Under the pieces are notes generated by a model. That model saw nothing but the letters and a program-made list of their open reading frames with translations. It was not told where the DNA came from and ran no database searches. A stretch of DNA of 64,000 nucleotides from UBA7359 sp041689615 (lineage in GTDB: Bacteria > Pseudomonadota > Gammaproteobacteria > Eutrophobiales > Eutrophobiaceae): assembly GCA_041689615.1 (NCBI GenBank), contig JBDNFW010000052.1:1-64000 (forward strand), written 5' to 3'. Below are positions 43,050 to 52,150 of this stretch, piece after piece; the stretch's first letter is position 1; each line of letters opens with the position of its first letter. The translations under genes and the position numbers were made by a program.

Positions 43050-44147
43050 ATGTGTTGCGGCGACTGGCTGAAGTCACCCCGTCTATTCGACAGACACCAC
43101 CCTTCCATTGCGGGTATATTATCTAGAACAGGCGGAATACGTCCACCCGAAAGAAAGCGCTCAACGTTAGCACTGACCTTATCTGAGAGAGAGGTGATTT
43201 CGAGAGGTGTCGCGAGCCAATTATCACTCCGCGCCATTGCGAATCAGTTAGGTCGGTCACCTTCCACCGTGAGTCGAGAAGTCAATCGTAATGGTGGATT
43301 AAATCAATACCGCGCTAGCCCGGCAGATAAAGCCACTTGGGAACGCGCGCATCGCCCAAAAGTTTGTAAACTTGTTGAGCATCGGTCGCTTGCCTATATT
43401 GTTGCACGTAAACTAACGTTAGAGTGGTCACCTGAACAGATTGCTGGGTGGCTCAAACAAACTTATCCAGATAATGAGAACTATCAGGTGTCACACGAAA
43501 CGATCTATCGCAGTCTTTATATTCAAGCCCGTGGGGCTTTAAAAAAAGAGTTATTACAACATTTAAGACGAACACGCGTCATGCGTCGTTCACGTCAGCA
43601 TACACAAAAGACGGCAGACCATGGACGCATCACCGATACCGTATCGATCAGCGAACGTCCTGCATCGGTTGAAGATCGTGCCGTGCCCGGTCACTGGGAA
43701 GGTGACTTGATAATGGGAAGTAACCATACTCAAATCGCCACATTGGTGGAACGCAACACGCGCTACGTTATGCTCGTTAAACTTGATAATGGAAAAACTG
43801 AAACGGTTGTTAATGCATTAATCAAGCATGCGCATAAATTACCACAAGAACTTTATAAATCATTAACGTGGGATAGAGGTAAAGAATTGGCAGCGCATAA
43901 ACGCTTTACCTTGGCGACTGACATCAACGTTTATTTTTGTGATCCACAGAACCCTTGGCAACGTGGTTCCAATGAGAATACAAATGGGTTGCTAAGACAG
44001 TACTTTCCAAAAGGGACAGACTTATCCCTGCACTCACAATCAAAGCTGAATGCGGTTGCAAGAAGATTAAACGAACGACCAAGAAAAACGTTACACTATG
44101 AAACACCAGCAAAACGTTTTAATGCATGTGTTGCATCGACCGGTTGA
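43050..44147 (+). CDS. IS30-family transposase
   Basis: 365 aa. N-terminal HTH region with LSRTGGIRPPERKRSTLALTLSEREVISRG and SLRAIANQLGRSPSTVSREVNRNGG; DDE catalytic core with the Asp of GHWEGDLIMG, the Asp of SLTWDRGKEL and the Glu of NPWQRGSNENTNGLLRQYFPKG. Intact, so the element may be active. The first codons are uncertain (frame open from 43023). Confidence 0.95.
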   Translation: MCCGDWLKSPRLFDRHHPSIAGILSRTGGIRPPERKRSTLALTLSEREVISRGVASQLSLRAIANQLGRSPSTVSREVNRNGGLNQYRASPADKATWERAHRPKVCKLVEHRSLAYIVARKLTLEWSPEQIAGWLKQTYPDNENYQVSHETIYRSLYIQARGALKKELLQHLRRTRVMRRSRQHTQKTADHGRITDTVSISERPASVEDRAVPGHWEGDLIMGSNHTQIATLVERNTRYVMLVKLDNGKTETVVNALIKHAHKLPQELYKSLTWDRGKELAAHKRFTLATDINVYFCDPQNPWQRGSNENTNGLLRQYFPKGTDLSLHSQSKLNAVARRLNERPRKTLHYETPAKRFNACVASTG

Positions 44148-44173
44148 AACCGCAAGCGAAAGCAGTCTATTGA
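44136..44173 (+). repeat. IS30 tail motif, similar to 5346-5383
   Basis: ATCGACCGGTTGAAA and CGAAAGCAG are shared with the copy downstream of thpR. This copy overlaps the transposase stop codon. Confidence 0.4.
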
Positions 44174-44416
44174 TTAGATAATATTAAACTCTAACATTCG
44201 GCAGCAAATAGTAGGATTTCAACTGATTTTTGTAGAGAGCTGGTTAGTACTGAGATTAGCCATTCAAGTAGAAGGGTTGTTAATTTAAAATCTTAATAAT
44301 TTAGTAAGATATTAATGATATAAAAGTTTACATTCGCCTTATATATTAATTAAAGTCACACGTCCTGCTGCCGATATATTTAGAATTCGGGAAATATTAA
44401 GATAATAATTAATTAT

Positions 44417-46084
44417 ATGAAAGTACTTTTAATTGATGATGACAAAGCGCTTCTTTTGTATATTCAGGCATTCTTTTTAGAAGCAGGTCATGAAACGACG
44501 TTAGCTAACTGTGGTGAAACAGCAATAGAATTGTTTGACCAGCATCACTTCGACTTAATTGTTACAGACGTCATAATGCCTGGGTTAGATGGATTTCAGA
44601 CCGTAGATATACTCCAAGGAAGATTAAAAGAATGGATTCCAGTGATTTTCATGACATCTTCAAAAGAAGATGATGAATTAAAAAAAGGGATCAATGCTGG
44701 CGGTGGATTTTACCTACCGAAACCTATTAAGCCTACATTATTAAATTCGTATATCCATGTTATGGAAAAACTCACTGACATGCGTAGTGAACTAATATCT
44801 AAGGCCAAATACGATGGACTTACCGGATTACCGAACCGTACTCTTTTATATGATCGTCTTACAACATCAATAAATCGAGCAAAACGAAATAAACATAAGA
44901 TTGTTTTATTATTTGTCGACCTTGACCATTTCAAGAATATTAATGATTTAATGGGACATGAAGCTGGAGATGAAGTTTTAAAAGAGACAGCCTTGCGCTT
45001 GCAAGAGTGTGTAAGAGAAAGCGACACTGTTTGTCGATTAGGTGGTGATGAATTTATCATAATGCTACCTGATATGGAGGATGTTAATGGTATAGACATC
45101 GTAATAGATAAGATTTTAACTAAGCTAAATACGCCTTTCTTATCAGATAATAAGGAGAGTCCGTTAATCTCTGGGAGTGTTGGTGTTGCCGTTTATCCGG
45201 ATGATGCAACTGATATTGAGAGTCTACTTAGAACATCAGATACAGCAATGTATAAGGCAAAAAATGATGGGCGTAATAAATGTGTTCATTATAATCAGAA
45301 GTTAGGAGAATCCGTTTTAAGGCATTCACTGCTTGAGAACGAACTTAGGCATGCAATTGATAGGGAGCAATTAGAACTATACTATCAGCCCCAGCTTACT
45401 TGTGACTCTTACCAACTTTCAGGTATGGAAGCACTTCTTCGTTGGAATCATCCAAAACTTGGCATGGTCTCTCCCAGCGAATTTATCCCTATTGCTGAAG
45501 GCTCAGGACTTATATCAAGTTTAGGGATCTGGGTGATTAAAACAGCATGCGATCAAATCAACATATGGAGAAATTCCGGCTATAACGTTCCCCGGATTTC
45601 AATCAATATATCGGTTCGCCAACTTAAGGATGAAAACCTCGAAACCAATATTATTAAAATAATTAAAGATGCGAATATTGGCCCTGATTCTTTGGGGATT
45701 GAAATCACAGAAAGTTGCGTTATAGACGATCCAGAAAAAACAATAAACACTCTAACGAGATTAAGGGACCTCGGATTAAAAATTTCTATAGATGATTTTG
45801 GTACGGGATATTCTTCTATGTCCCACTTAAAAAAATTGCCAATAGACCAATTAAAAATTGATAGAGGATTTATTAAATCAATTCCTGATGCAATTGACGA
45901 TTGCAATATCACGAATGCAATATTAACTTTGGGCCACAGCCTTGGCTTGAATGTAATAGCCGAAGGAGTTGAAACTCAAGAGCAATTCAAGTTTCTCAGG
46001 AATAATAATTGCGATGAAATTCAGGGTTATTTATTTGGCAAACCTCAAGCTGCAGATGTCATTGGCACTATGTTGAAAGCTTGA
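44417..46084 (+). CDS. Response regulator REC-GGDEF-EAL (c-di-GMP)
   Basis: 555 aa. Receiver domain (1-120) with acidic pocket Asp7-9 and phospho-acceptor Asp51 (LIVTDVIMPG). GGDEF (about 130-290) with intact GGDEF and inhibitory RESD five residues before it. EAL (about 305-550) with intact EAL (GMEALLRW) and DDFGTGYSSMSHLKKLPIDQ. A soluble switch that would change c-di-GMP in response to a histidine kinase not present in the window. Monocistronic; 269 bp of AT-rich DNA separates it from the IS30 gene. Confidence 0.95.
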   Translation: MKVLLIDDDKALLLYIQAFFLEAGHETTLANCGETAIELFDQHHFDLIVTDVIMPGLDGFQTVDILQGRLKEWIPVIFMTSSKEDDELKKGINAGGGFYLPKPIKPTLLNSYIHVMEKLTDMRSELISKAKYDGLTGLPNRTLLYDRLTTSINRAKRNKHKIVLLFVDLDHFKNINDLMGHEAGDEVLKETALRLQECVRESDTVCRLGGDEFIIMLPDMEDVNGIDIVIDKILTKLNTPFLSDNKESPLISGSVGVAVYPDDATDIESLLRTSDTAMYKAKNDGRNKCVHYNQKLGESVLRHSLLENELRHAIDREQLELYYQPQLTCDSYQLSGMEALLRWNHPKLGMVSPSEFIPIAEGSGLISSLGIWVIKTACDQINIWRNSGYNVPRISINISVRQLKDENLETNIIKIIKDANIGPDSLGIEITESCVIDDPEKTINTLTRLRDLGLKISIDDFGTGYSSMSHLKKLPIDQLKIDRGFIKSIPDAIDDCNITNAILTLGHSLGLNVIAEGVETQEQFKFLRNNNCDEIQGYLFGKPQAADVIGTMLKA

Positions 46085-46316
46085 CCGTCTATTTGTATGG
46101 TTGGCCTAACATGATTAAAACCACCTCATAACTATTTTGAAAGTTTTCAATATTTTTATCGTTTACGATTCTGCAACAATCCACTCGAAATCAATAGAGT
46201 CGGTTGATTGGTAAAGGTCTACTCTTTGCCGCACCGCCCGCTTTCAGTATAGAGGCGATCGTTGGAAAACCAACGAGACAGACACTCGGCCTGAGATACT
46301 TCTACCCAAAGCGATG

Positions 46317-46352
46317 TATGGACTCCACCAACCTAAATTGATTAGGCTGGTG
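46317..46352 (+). repeat. Left subterminal inverted repeat of the IS1111-type element plus hairpin
   Basis: TATGGACTCCACC at 46317-46329 pairs with 47633-47645. It runs into a local hairpin, CACCA-A-CCTAA / TTAGG-C-TGGTG (46326-46352), just upstream of the transposase ribosome site. A further hairpin, CGTTGG-AAAA-CCAACG, lies outside at 46260-46275. Confidence 0.75.
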
Positions 46353-46377
46353 TCGACAAAACAAAGGAGCCCATACA

Positions 46378-47412
46378 ATGCAAAATTCTAACGTAATCGG
46401 TATTGATTTAGCGAAACATATTATTCAGGTTTGTAAAATAGATAAGCATGGCGAGTTACTTTCAAACAAGGCCATTAGTCCAAACAAACTAAAACTGTTA
46501 CTCGCTAACGCACCCCCTGCTCTTGTCGCAATGGAAGGCTGTGGCGCCTGTCATTACTGGGCAAGGCTAGCACAAACCTACGGTCATGACGTACGTATCA
46601 TCAGTCCGAAAAGAGTTAAAGCCTTTGTACAAGGGCATAAGACCGATGCCAATGATGCCTTAGCGGTTGCGATAGCCGCAAGTCAGTTTGGGATGGTCTA
46701 CAGTCAAATAAAGAGCGAAGAACAGCAGTCGTTGCAAACACTCGAAACCAGTCGTAAGTTCTTAGATAAAGAACTGACGGCACTCAACAATCATCTGCGT
46801 GCTTACTTGTATGAGTATGGGATCATCATGAACAAAGGACAGAAAAGCTTGAGAGCAATCATGCCGCTTGTGCTTGATGCACTCGATACGCGTCTACCGT
46901 CCTGTCTCAAAAGCACACTGAAACTACTCTGGGAACGTTTTCAATTAACCGACATTCAATTAAAAGAAGCTGAGCAATACAAGGCGGCGTTCGTAAAACA
47001 ACTTGAACCCTGTAAACGGTTAATGAAACTGGAAGGTATTGGGACAGTTTGCGCCTCAATGTTGTATGCCAGCATGGGTAATGGCAAAGAATTTAAGAAC
47101 GGTCGGCAGGCGTCTGTCTATATCGGTTTAACGCCTAAGCAGTATAGCTCGGGTGGGAAAGTTCATATGATGGGGATTGATAAGAAAGGTGGCGACAAAG
47201 CATTACGTGCTGCCCTTTACCAAGGCGCATTATCGGTCATATTGCGATTGCCCAGTGAACCACGTACGGCGAAAGAAGCATGGCTACTAAAGTTGCTGGC
47301 ACGAGCAGGGATTAAACGCACCTGTATTGCTTTGGCTAATAAAACAGTACGCACTGCCTGGGCGCTATTAGCCACCGGAAAATCATACCAACCCGTTTTA
47401 CTGAGTATCTGA
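46378..47412 (+). CDS. IS110-family (DEDD) transposase
   Basis: 344 aa. RuvC-like DEDD N-terminus: Asp10 (IGIDLAKH), Glu53 (AMEGCG), Asp90 and Asp93 (KTDANDALA). C-terminal domain with IGLTPKQYSSGGK (candidate nucleophile Ser257 or Ser258) and MGIDKKGGDKALRAALYQGA. Such recombinases are guided by an element-encoded bridge/seek RNA. AAAGGAG sits 8-9 bases before the ATG. Intact. Confidence 0.95.
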   Translation: MQNSNVIGIDLAKHIIQVCKIDKHGELLSNKAISPNKLKLLLANAPPALVAMEGCGACHYWARLAQTYGHDVRIISPKRVKAFVQGHKTDANDALAVAIAASQFGMVYSQIKSEEQQSLQTLETSRKFLDKELTALNNHLRAYLYEYGIIMNKGQKSLRAIMPLVLDALDTRLPSCLKSTLKLLWERFQLTDIQLKEAEQYKAAFVKQLEPCKRLMKLEGIGTVCASMLYASMGNGKEFKNGRQASVYIGLTPKQYSSGGKVHMMGIDKKGGDKALRAALYQGALSVILRLPSEPRTAKEAWLLKLLARAGIKRTCIALANKTVRTAWALLATGKSYQPVLLSI

Positions 47413-47632
47413 GTGAGAAGAAGAACACAGAAGCATTCTGCAATGATAACGTAGCATAAAGGGTTAAACCAACCTGCCTAAAACCTGTTATGTCCGAAAG
47501 CCTTCGAGGCTATCAAAGCGAAAAGGAAGGTAGGTGCGCAGACATAAAAGGCTAGAGGATAGCTTCCTCAACAAGAAGCCGTATATACGCAAGCAGTTTA
47601 CATTTTTTATCTCATGTTATTGTTGTAAAATA
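47413..47632 (+). ncRNA. Candidate seek/bridge RNA region of the IS1111-type element
   Basis: The 220 bp between the transposase stop and the right subterminal repeat have no gene. Visible pairing: AGCCT-TCG-AGGCT hairpin (47499-47511), TTATGTC (47488-47494) with GACATAA (47541-47547), and ACCTGCC (47472-47478) with GGTAGGT (47529-47535, one G-U), the last two crossing as a pseudoknot. In the IS1111 group the guide RNA is encoded at this position. Exact ends are unknown. Confidence 0.5.
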
Positions 47633-47645
47633 GGTGGAGTCCATA
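47633..47645 (+). repeat. Right subterminal inverted repeat of the IS1111-type element
   Basis: GGTGGAGTCCATA, the exact reverse complement of 46317-46329. Confidence 0.8.
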
Positions 47646-47696
47646 TACGAACATTGCGTAAAGAATTTTTATTGACTTCTCCGTGGCTTGATTAAG

Positions 47697-48947
47697 CTAA
47701 CTGGTGCCCTCCAACTCAGACAACGTTTTTTGTGCCCAAATCATCGCTTCTAGATAATTAGGAGAAATCATTTCAATGTTCAAGTCTAAATAAATAATTT
47801 CGTTCCACATGCCTTGCTCACATGCTATACAACACTTCAATGCTGCACCTAAATCTCCTTCATGTTCTGTTAAAGCTAGTTTAATTGAATCATCTAGTGG
47901 TAGTGAATTTAAAATAACCTTAAAAGGTTGTTCAAAAATCACATCTAGTAAAGAGAATAATCCGACTGTAAAAAAAGTGCTTTTGTCATTATTGTTCGTT
48001 TTGTCCGCTAGTAATTCACACATTTTTGCGCGTGTTAAAGCCATATTAATGAGTTCTACCGGCTTATCATCTTTAGCAAGAGATAATATGAGTAATGAGA
48101 CCCAATTCTTTAATCGTTCTAAACCAAAAAAAACGACTGCTTGTTTAACTGAAGTTATTTCACTCCCTAATGAAAAAGCCGCTGAGTTTAAATATTTGAA
48201 CAACTTATAACTAAACGTCAGGTTCCTAGTGATAAGGGCTTCAATTTCGTTGATTTCAACATCTTTATTTTGTAAAGATGCGAATAACTGGAGTAATTCT
48301 GCACTAGAGGCAGACAATCCTTTTTGACTAATAACAGACGGCTTAGCAAGAAAATAGCCTTGAAAATAATCAAAGCCTGCTTTTGAAAACGCATCAAACT
48401 CATCCCGAGTTTCGACTTTTTCTGCAAGTAATAGGCCCTTAAAAGTGGGAAAATTCTGTCGTTGATTATTAATCTCTTCAAGTGAAAATTGCATGACATC
48501 ATATTTAATAATCTTTGCTAGATTTATTAACGGCAGCCATTCTTCTGAGTAAGTGAAGTCATCAAGTGCAATAGTGTAATTTTTTTTGACCAGCTCTTCG
48601 ATAACGCCTATGAAGTCATTGTCAACTTCAACGTCTTCTAGAATTTCTATAACAACATATTCAGGTGGCAATAAGTCGACAACACCGTCAAGAATGAGCT
48701 GTTTAGTAAAATTAATATAAGCAGGGAGTCCTGATGTGAGTTCCTTTATGCCAATTTCCATTAGAAGATTATTAATGACTTGCGCCGTTGCAGTAGACCC
48801 ATCAAATTCACCTGAGCTTGATGAGTTTCCAGTACGGAAAAGTAATTCGTACCCAACGACAACTAAATTTCGATTGAATATAGGCTGACGGCCGATAAAA
48901 ATATTCTGTCTATTTTTGACTTCTTGCGCACGACTAGTTGCCGGCAT
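47697..48947 (-). CDS. EAL-HDOD signalling protein
   Basis: 416 aa of the YuxH type: an EAL-like domain (about 14-205; IFIGRQPIFNRNLVVVGYELLFRTG, ALDDFTYSEEW, KVETRDEFDAFSKAGFDYFQGYFLAKP) and an HDOD domain (about 210-405; KLFKYLNSAAFSLGSEITSVKQAVVFFG). The EAL motif reads ELL and several metal ligands differ, so it probably binds rather than cleaves c-di-GMP. Third of four c-di-GMP-related genes in the window. Monocistronic. Confidence 0.9.
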   Translation of the reverse strand: MPATSRAQEVKNRQNIFIGRQPIFNRNLVVVGYELLFRTGNSSSSGEFDGSTATAQVINNLLMEIGIKELTSGLPAYINFTKQLILDGVVDLLPPEYVVIEILEDVEVDNDFIGVIEELVKKNYTIALDDFTYSEEWLPLINLAKIIKYDVMQFSLEEINNQRQNFPTFKGLLLAEKVETRDEFDAFSKAGFDYFQGYFLAKPSVISQKGLSASSAELLQLFASLQNKDVEINEIEALITRNLTFSYKLFKYLNSAAFSLGSEITSVKQAVVFFGLERLKNWVSLLILSLAKDDKPVELINMALTRAKMCELLADKTNNNDKSTFFTVGLFSLLDVIFEQPFKVILNSLPLDDSIKLALTEHEGDLGAALKCCIACEQGMWNEIIYLDLNIEMISPNYLEAMIWAQKTLSELEGTS

Positions 48948-49455
48948 AGCTTCTCCTTATGAAAATCAGCATTACTTTACTTTGGGTTAATAAATCTTAC
49001 TAAATGATGGACAAGTTATCGGCATAATTACAAATTTCTTAAGGAGGTGTTTTAAATAAGTATCGCTCAAATTCGACCTGCGAAAGCGCATGTTTTTCTC
49101 AAACATTATGTCCGCTTCCGCTTGATTCTTAATGATTGCTTTCAGTATGGATCAGTCATTAACTAACGTAGGCATGCTTAATATCAATATTTTCTGCAAT
49201 GTTTTATAAATGCGAGCGCTGCAAGTTACTGATTTAATTACACAGCATAAATACTATGTCTGCCTACGAACTAGAAGGTTCGAACCCTTCCGGGCGCGGC
49301 ATTTCATTACCTTTCAATATTGCAATTAAATAGTAATTGTTTTTTTCTTAATTAGATATTATTGGATATGCAACAATTTCTTATATTTAAGAATTAGCCT
49401 AATTAGCCGATAATACATTTATCACTTAACTATCAATCTATGACACAGAATAAAA
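48948..49455. other. 508-bp intergenic region containing a degenerate tRNA-Arg 3' end
   Basis: No coding frame with support. The notable content is the tRNA-Arg(ACG)-like fragment at 49264-49304. The promoters of the two divergent signalling genes should lie at its ends. Confidence 0.5.
49264..49304 (+). repeat. Degenerate tRNA-Arg(ACG) 3' fragment (att-like scar)
   Basis: CTACGAACTAG, then after a short deletion TTCGAACCCTTCCGGGCGCG, followed by GCATTT. The first block is identical to the tRNA-Arg(ACG) anticodon-loop region and the last 26 bases match the 3' end at about 22 positions, including the ATTT that follows both earlier copies. No 5' half is present. Confidence 0.75.
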
Positions 49456-50388
49456 ATGAAAGAACTAATTTATAAACAGATATTAGAAAACACGCAAGAT
49501 GTTGTCATTATTACGAAAGCAGAGGACATAAATAGTCCAGGTCCTGAAATAGTTTATGTTAATAAGGCCTTTACTGAACTGACCGGCTACACAAGAGAGG
49601 AAGCCATTGGTGGTAATCCGCGTATTCTACAAAATGAAGAAACTGATGCGGTCACCAAGAAGAAAATCCGTGACGCTCTGGAGAAAAGAGAGTCCGTCAG
49701 AGTCACTATCAAAAATTTCTCAAAATCAGGTAGACCTTATTGGCTCGATTTAACCATTATTCCTCTAGAGGATGAAGCAGGTGTGGTGACACATTTTGCT
49801 GCTATCGAGAGAGATGTCACAAACCAAGTAGAACGCGAGTTATTATTTCAGGAACAATCAATAAATGATGTGCTGGCAGGCATATTGAATCGTCGTGGCT
49901 TTGACCAGGTCGTAGACAAGTTTGTTGCTCGTTTAGATAGAGAGAAAGAAATTTTTTCACTGCTGATGTTTGACCTTGATAATTTCAAGAATGTTAATGA
50001 TACCTATGGTCATAAGTGTGGCGATGAAACCATCCGGCTCGTAGCGGAATCATGTAAGCGTTTATCGAGAATGAATGATGAGGTTGCCCGTTTTGGTGGC
50101 GATGAGTTTTGTATGATACTCGCTAATATCGATATAGAAGAAGCCATAGTGATTGCTGAAAGAGTGCGCGTGGCAATTTCTAAAATAGAAATTCCAATCG
50201 ATGATGCAGGAAGCACAACGTCTATTACATCCAGTATTGGTGTCGCTGAGATTCGATCAAGCGAAGGCCATGAGTCTGATTTTATTAGGCAAGCTGATAT
50301 GGCTTTGTATGAAGCTAAAAATAGAGGAAGAAATTGCGTTGTTAGCTTCTATGACTTAGATCATGGTGAGCACGAAGGGCATCCCTGA
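49456..50388 (+). CDS. PAS-GGDEF diguanylate cyclase
   Basis: 310 aa, soluble. PAS/PAC (1-130) with IVYVNKAFTELTGYTREEAIGGNPRILQ, close to LOV/PAS sensors but with NPRILQ where a LOV photoactive Cys would be in NCRFLQ, so not a photoreceptor. GGDEF (about 140-302) with intact GGDEF and RMND at the inhibitory site: an active, feedback-controlled cyclase is expected. The gene lies alone between two degenerate tRNA-Arg 3' fragments. Confidence 0.93.
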   Translation: MKELIYKQILENTQDVVIITKAEDINSPGPEIVYVNKAFTELTGYTREEAIGGNPRILQNEETDAVTKKKIRDALEKRESVRVTIKNFSKSGRPYWLDLTIIPLEDEAGVVTHFAAIERDVTNQVERELLFQEQSINDVLAGILNRRGFDQVVDKFVARLDREKEIFSLLMFDLDNFKNVNDTYGHKCGDETIRLVAESCKRLSRMNDEVARFGGDEFCMILANIDIEEAIVIAERVRVAISKIEIPIDDAGSTTSITSSIGVAEIRSSEGHESDFIRQADMALYEAKNRGRNCVVSFYDLDHGEHEGHP

Positions 50389-50456
50389 GTAATTGATGAG
50401 ACTCTTTTGGATAATCTAATGATCCTGAGTAATAACTGACCCATAGAATACAGAGT

Positions 50457-50490
50457 GTCGGAGTTTCGGATCCTTTCGTGCGCGCAATTT
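50457..50490 (+). repeat. Degenerate tRNA-Arg 3' fragment, second scar
   Basis: GTCGGAGTTTCGGATC then CTTTCGTGCGCGCAATTT aligns without gaps to the tRNA-Arg(ACG) 3' end plus following ATTT at about 25 of 34 positions. More decayed than the copy at 49264. Confidence 0.55.
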
Positions 50491-50589
50491 ATATGCTTTT
50501 CACATTTGCTTAAAATCTATTTGTCACACAGAACTAAATTACAAATTTTGTAATTTAATTTTATTCATCAAATTACTTGAGTATTTTAA

Positions 50590-51915
50590 TTATATCTGTA
50601 AATCAGAATCTCCTATAAAGCTAGCTACATCACCTGTAAGTTCTTCAAGACGTTCCATAGAAACTCCCAGTAGGGTCTTGAACAGAGACGAACGGTTCTC
50701 TGCTGAGAGATTTTCTATTTTGCTTGAATCAATAATCCAAAGTATCACACTACCTACAGCTTTTACGCTGGCGGTACGTTGTGTTGTGTCTCCAAGCAAG
50801 CTTGTATCACCGAAACAAGCACCACTCTCAAGTAAGTTGATATTAACCCCTTTTTTCATAACCATTACTTGGCCTTCTATCAGCAGAAAGAACTCTTGGC
50901 TGACTTCTCCTTCCGTGATGATGGCATAACCATCGGGCACTACTTTAACTGATCCAATCTGCAGTAATTGTTGTATCTGATCAGGAGAAAAATAGCGAAA
51001 CCAGTCATTCTGCCTAAATTCAGTGTAGTACTGTAATTCAGATGGCCACGTAACAGATTCCCTACTTTGAGTTTTCTCAAGTTCCAGAATGTTATGAGCC
51101 TTATTAAGATCAGCAGCAAACTCCAATGCCGATTGATATCGGTCTTCATTCTGTTTAGCCATCGCTTTGTCCACGATGGCACAAATCTCCTCTGGCAGAT
51201 CTGTTCTAAGCCCCCACAATGGTGCAGGAGATTCATACAGAATTTGGTTGACTAATGTTTTTGAGTTTCCGTCGAATGGCCTTTTTCCCGATAACATCTT
51301 ATACATGGTACACCCCAGTGCAAAGATATCGGTCAGGGTCGTGATTTCGCGCGCTTCAAGAAAATGTTCGGGTGCCATATAGGCAAGTGTGCCGGCATTA
51401 TTAGCTAGATCCTTGGTTGCTAGGTAGTGGGAAATACCAAAGTCCGTTAATTTTACAATACCCTGTGGTCGGTTATATATTATATTTCCGGGTTTGATGT
51501 CACGGTGGATGATGCCGTGAAAGTGAACGAAATCTAACGCTACACAACACTTATGAATGATATCCAGGCATTCTTCTATACTCTCAATACCCGTATCACC
51601 AAAATAATCATCCACAGGTCGTCCCGGTACGAATTCCATGACAAGGTAATCCATACCGTTATCTCTGCCGACATCGAAAACCGTGACAATATTTGTGTGG
51701 GTGAAATTCCCTGCAATCTGCGCTTCGTTGTAGAAAGCTTTTCCAAGTTCCTGTGTTTCTTCAGGTGAGATCGTATTAATTTTGGGGACCTTGATAGCGA
51801 CATCTCTATTTAATAGTGGATCTTGGCCCCGATAAACAACACCGTATGACCCTTCGCCTATCTTATCTTCAATTTTATAACGGCCAATAGTATTAAAAGC
51901 TGATTTTGATTTCAT
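50590..51915 (-). CDS. Ser/Thr protein kinase with C-terminal cyclic-nucleotide-binding domain
   Basis: 441 aa from the ATG at 51915 (frame open to 51981). Hanks-type kinase (12-275): GEGSYGVVYRG P-loop, Lys42 (VAIKV), catalytic HRDIKPGN with Asp139, DFG, APEHF. Then a CAP-ED domain (about 310-430): GYAIITEGEVSQEFFLLIEGQ and FGDTSLLGDTTQRTASVKA, where the phosphate cassette departs from the usual FGE...RxA pattern. No membrane span. The kinase could be gated by a cyclic nucleotide or by autophosphorylation; partners are unknown. Flanked by degenerate tRNA-Arg fragments. Confidence 0.9.
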   Translation of the reverse strand: MKSKSAFNTIGRYKIEDKIGEGSYGVVYRGQDPLLNRDVAIKVPKINTISPEETQELGKAFYNEAQIAGNFTHTNIVTVFDVGRDNGMDYLVMEFVPGRPVDDYFGDTGIESIEECLDIIHKCCVALDFVHFHGIIHRDIKPGNIIYNRPQGIVKLTDFGISHYLATKDLANNAGTLAYMAPEHFLEAREITTLTDIFALGCTMYKMLSGKRPFDGNSKTLVNQILYESPAPLWGLRTDLPEEICAIVDKAMAKQNEDRYQSALEFAADLNKAHNILELEKTQSRESVTWPSELQYYTEFRQNDWFRYFSPDQIQQLLQIGSVKVVPDGYAIITEGEVSQEFFLLIEGQVMVMKKGVNINLLESGACFGDTSLLGDTTQRTASVKAVGSVILWIIDSSKIENLSAENRSSLFKTLLGVSMERLEELTGDVASFIGDSDLQI

Positions 51916-52089
51916 ATATATTGTCCACGTTGTCTCGCTAATGAGAAAATATATTAACTCGTAAACAGTTAAGTTTGGCAATTAAATTTGATGCCATGGT
52001 ACATCCGGGAGCATCTGAGTAAGCAATTACGCATGTGATATTCAATTACGCATGTGATATTAATGGAAATCTGGCCTGCCCCCGACATT

Positions 52090-52112
52090 GCCTAAAGCGC
52101 CTATTGATGGTG
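52090..52112 (+). repeat. 23-bp intergenic motif, copy 2 (first copy at 4670)
   Basis: 21 of 23 positions match 4670-4692. A perfect 10-bp palindrome, CGTCTAGACG, lies 25 bp further on (52137-52146). Confidence 0.4.
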
Positions 52113-52150
52113 CACTACCGCCTACACCTATGCAGTCGTCTAGACGAAAT

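Larger units (their letters stand above)
42990..44173 (+). mobile_element. IS30-family insertion sequence (ends approximate)
   Basis: A single intact IS30 transposase gene between cusA and the REC-GGDEF-EAL gene. I could not find convincing terminal inverted repeats, so the ends are estimates. The 3' tail (44136-44173) resembles 5346-5383. Confidence 0.6.
46310..47648 (+). mobile_element. IS110/IS1111-group insertion sequence with subterminal inverted repeats
   Basis: TATGGACTCCACC (46317-46329) and GGTGGAGTCCATA (47633-47645) form a perfect 13-bp inverted repeat around an IS110-type transposase gene. Subterminal repeats of this size, a few bases from the true ends, are the mark of the IS1111 group. 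Ends are set by analogy (about seven bases left, three right). Confidence 0.8.

Noticed and set aside
49456..50388. LOV photoreceptor in the PAS-GGDEF protein
   Set aside because: The photoactive cysteine motif NCRFLQ is replaced by NPRILQ.
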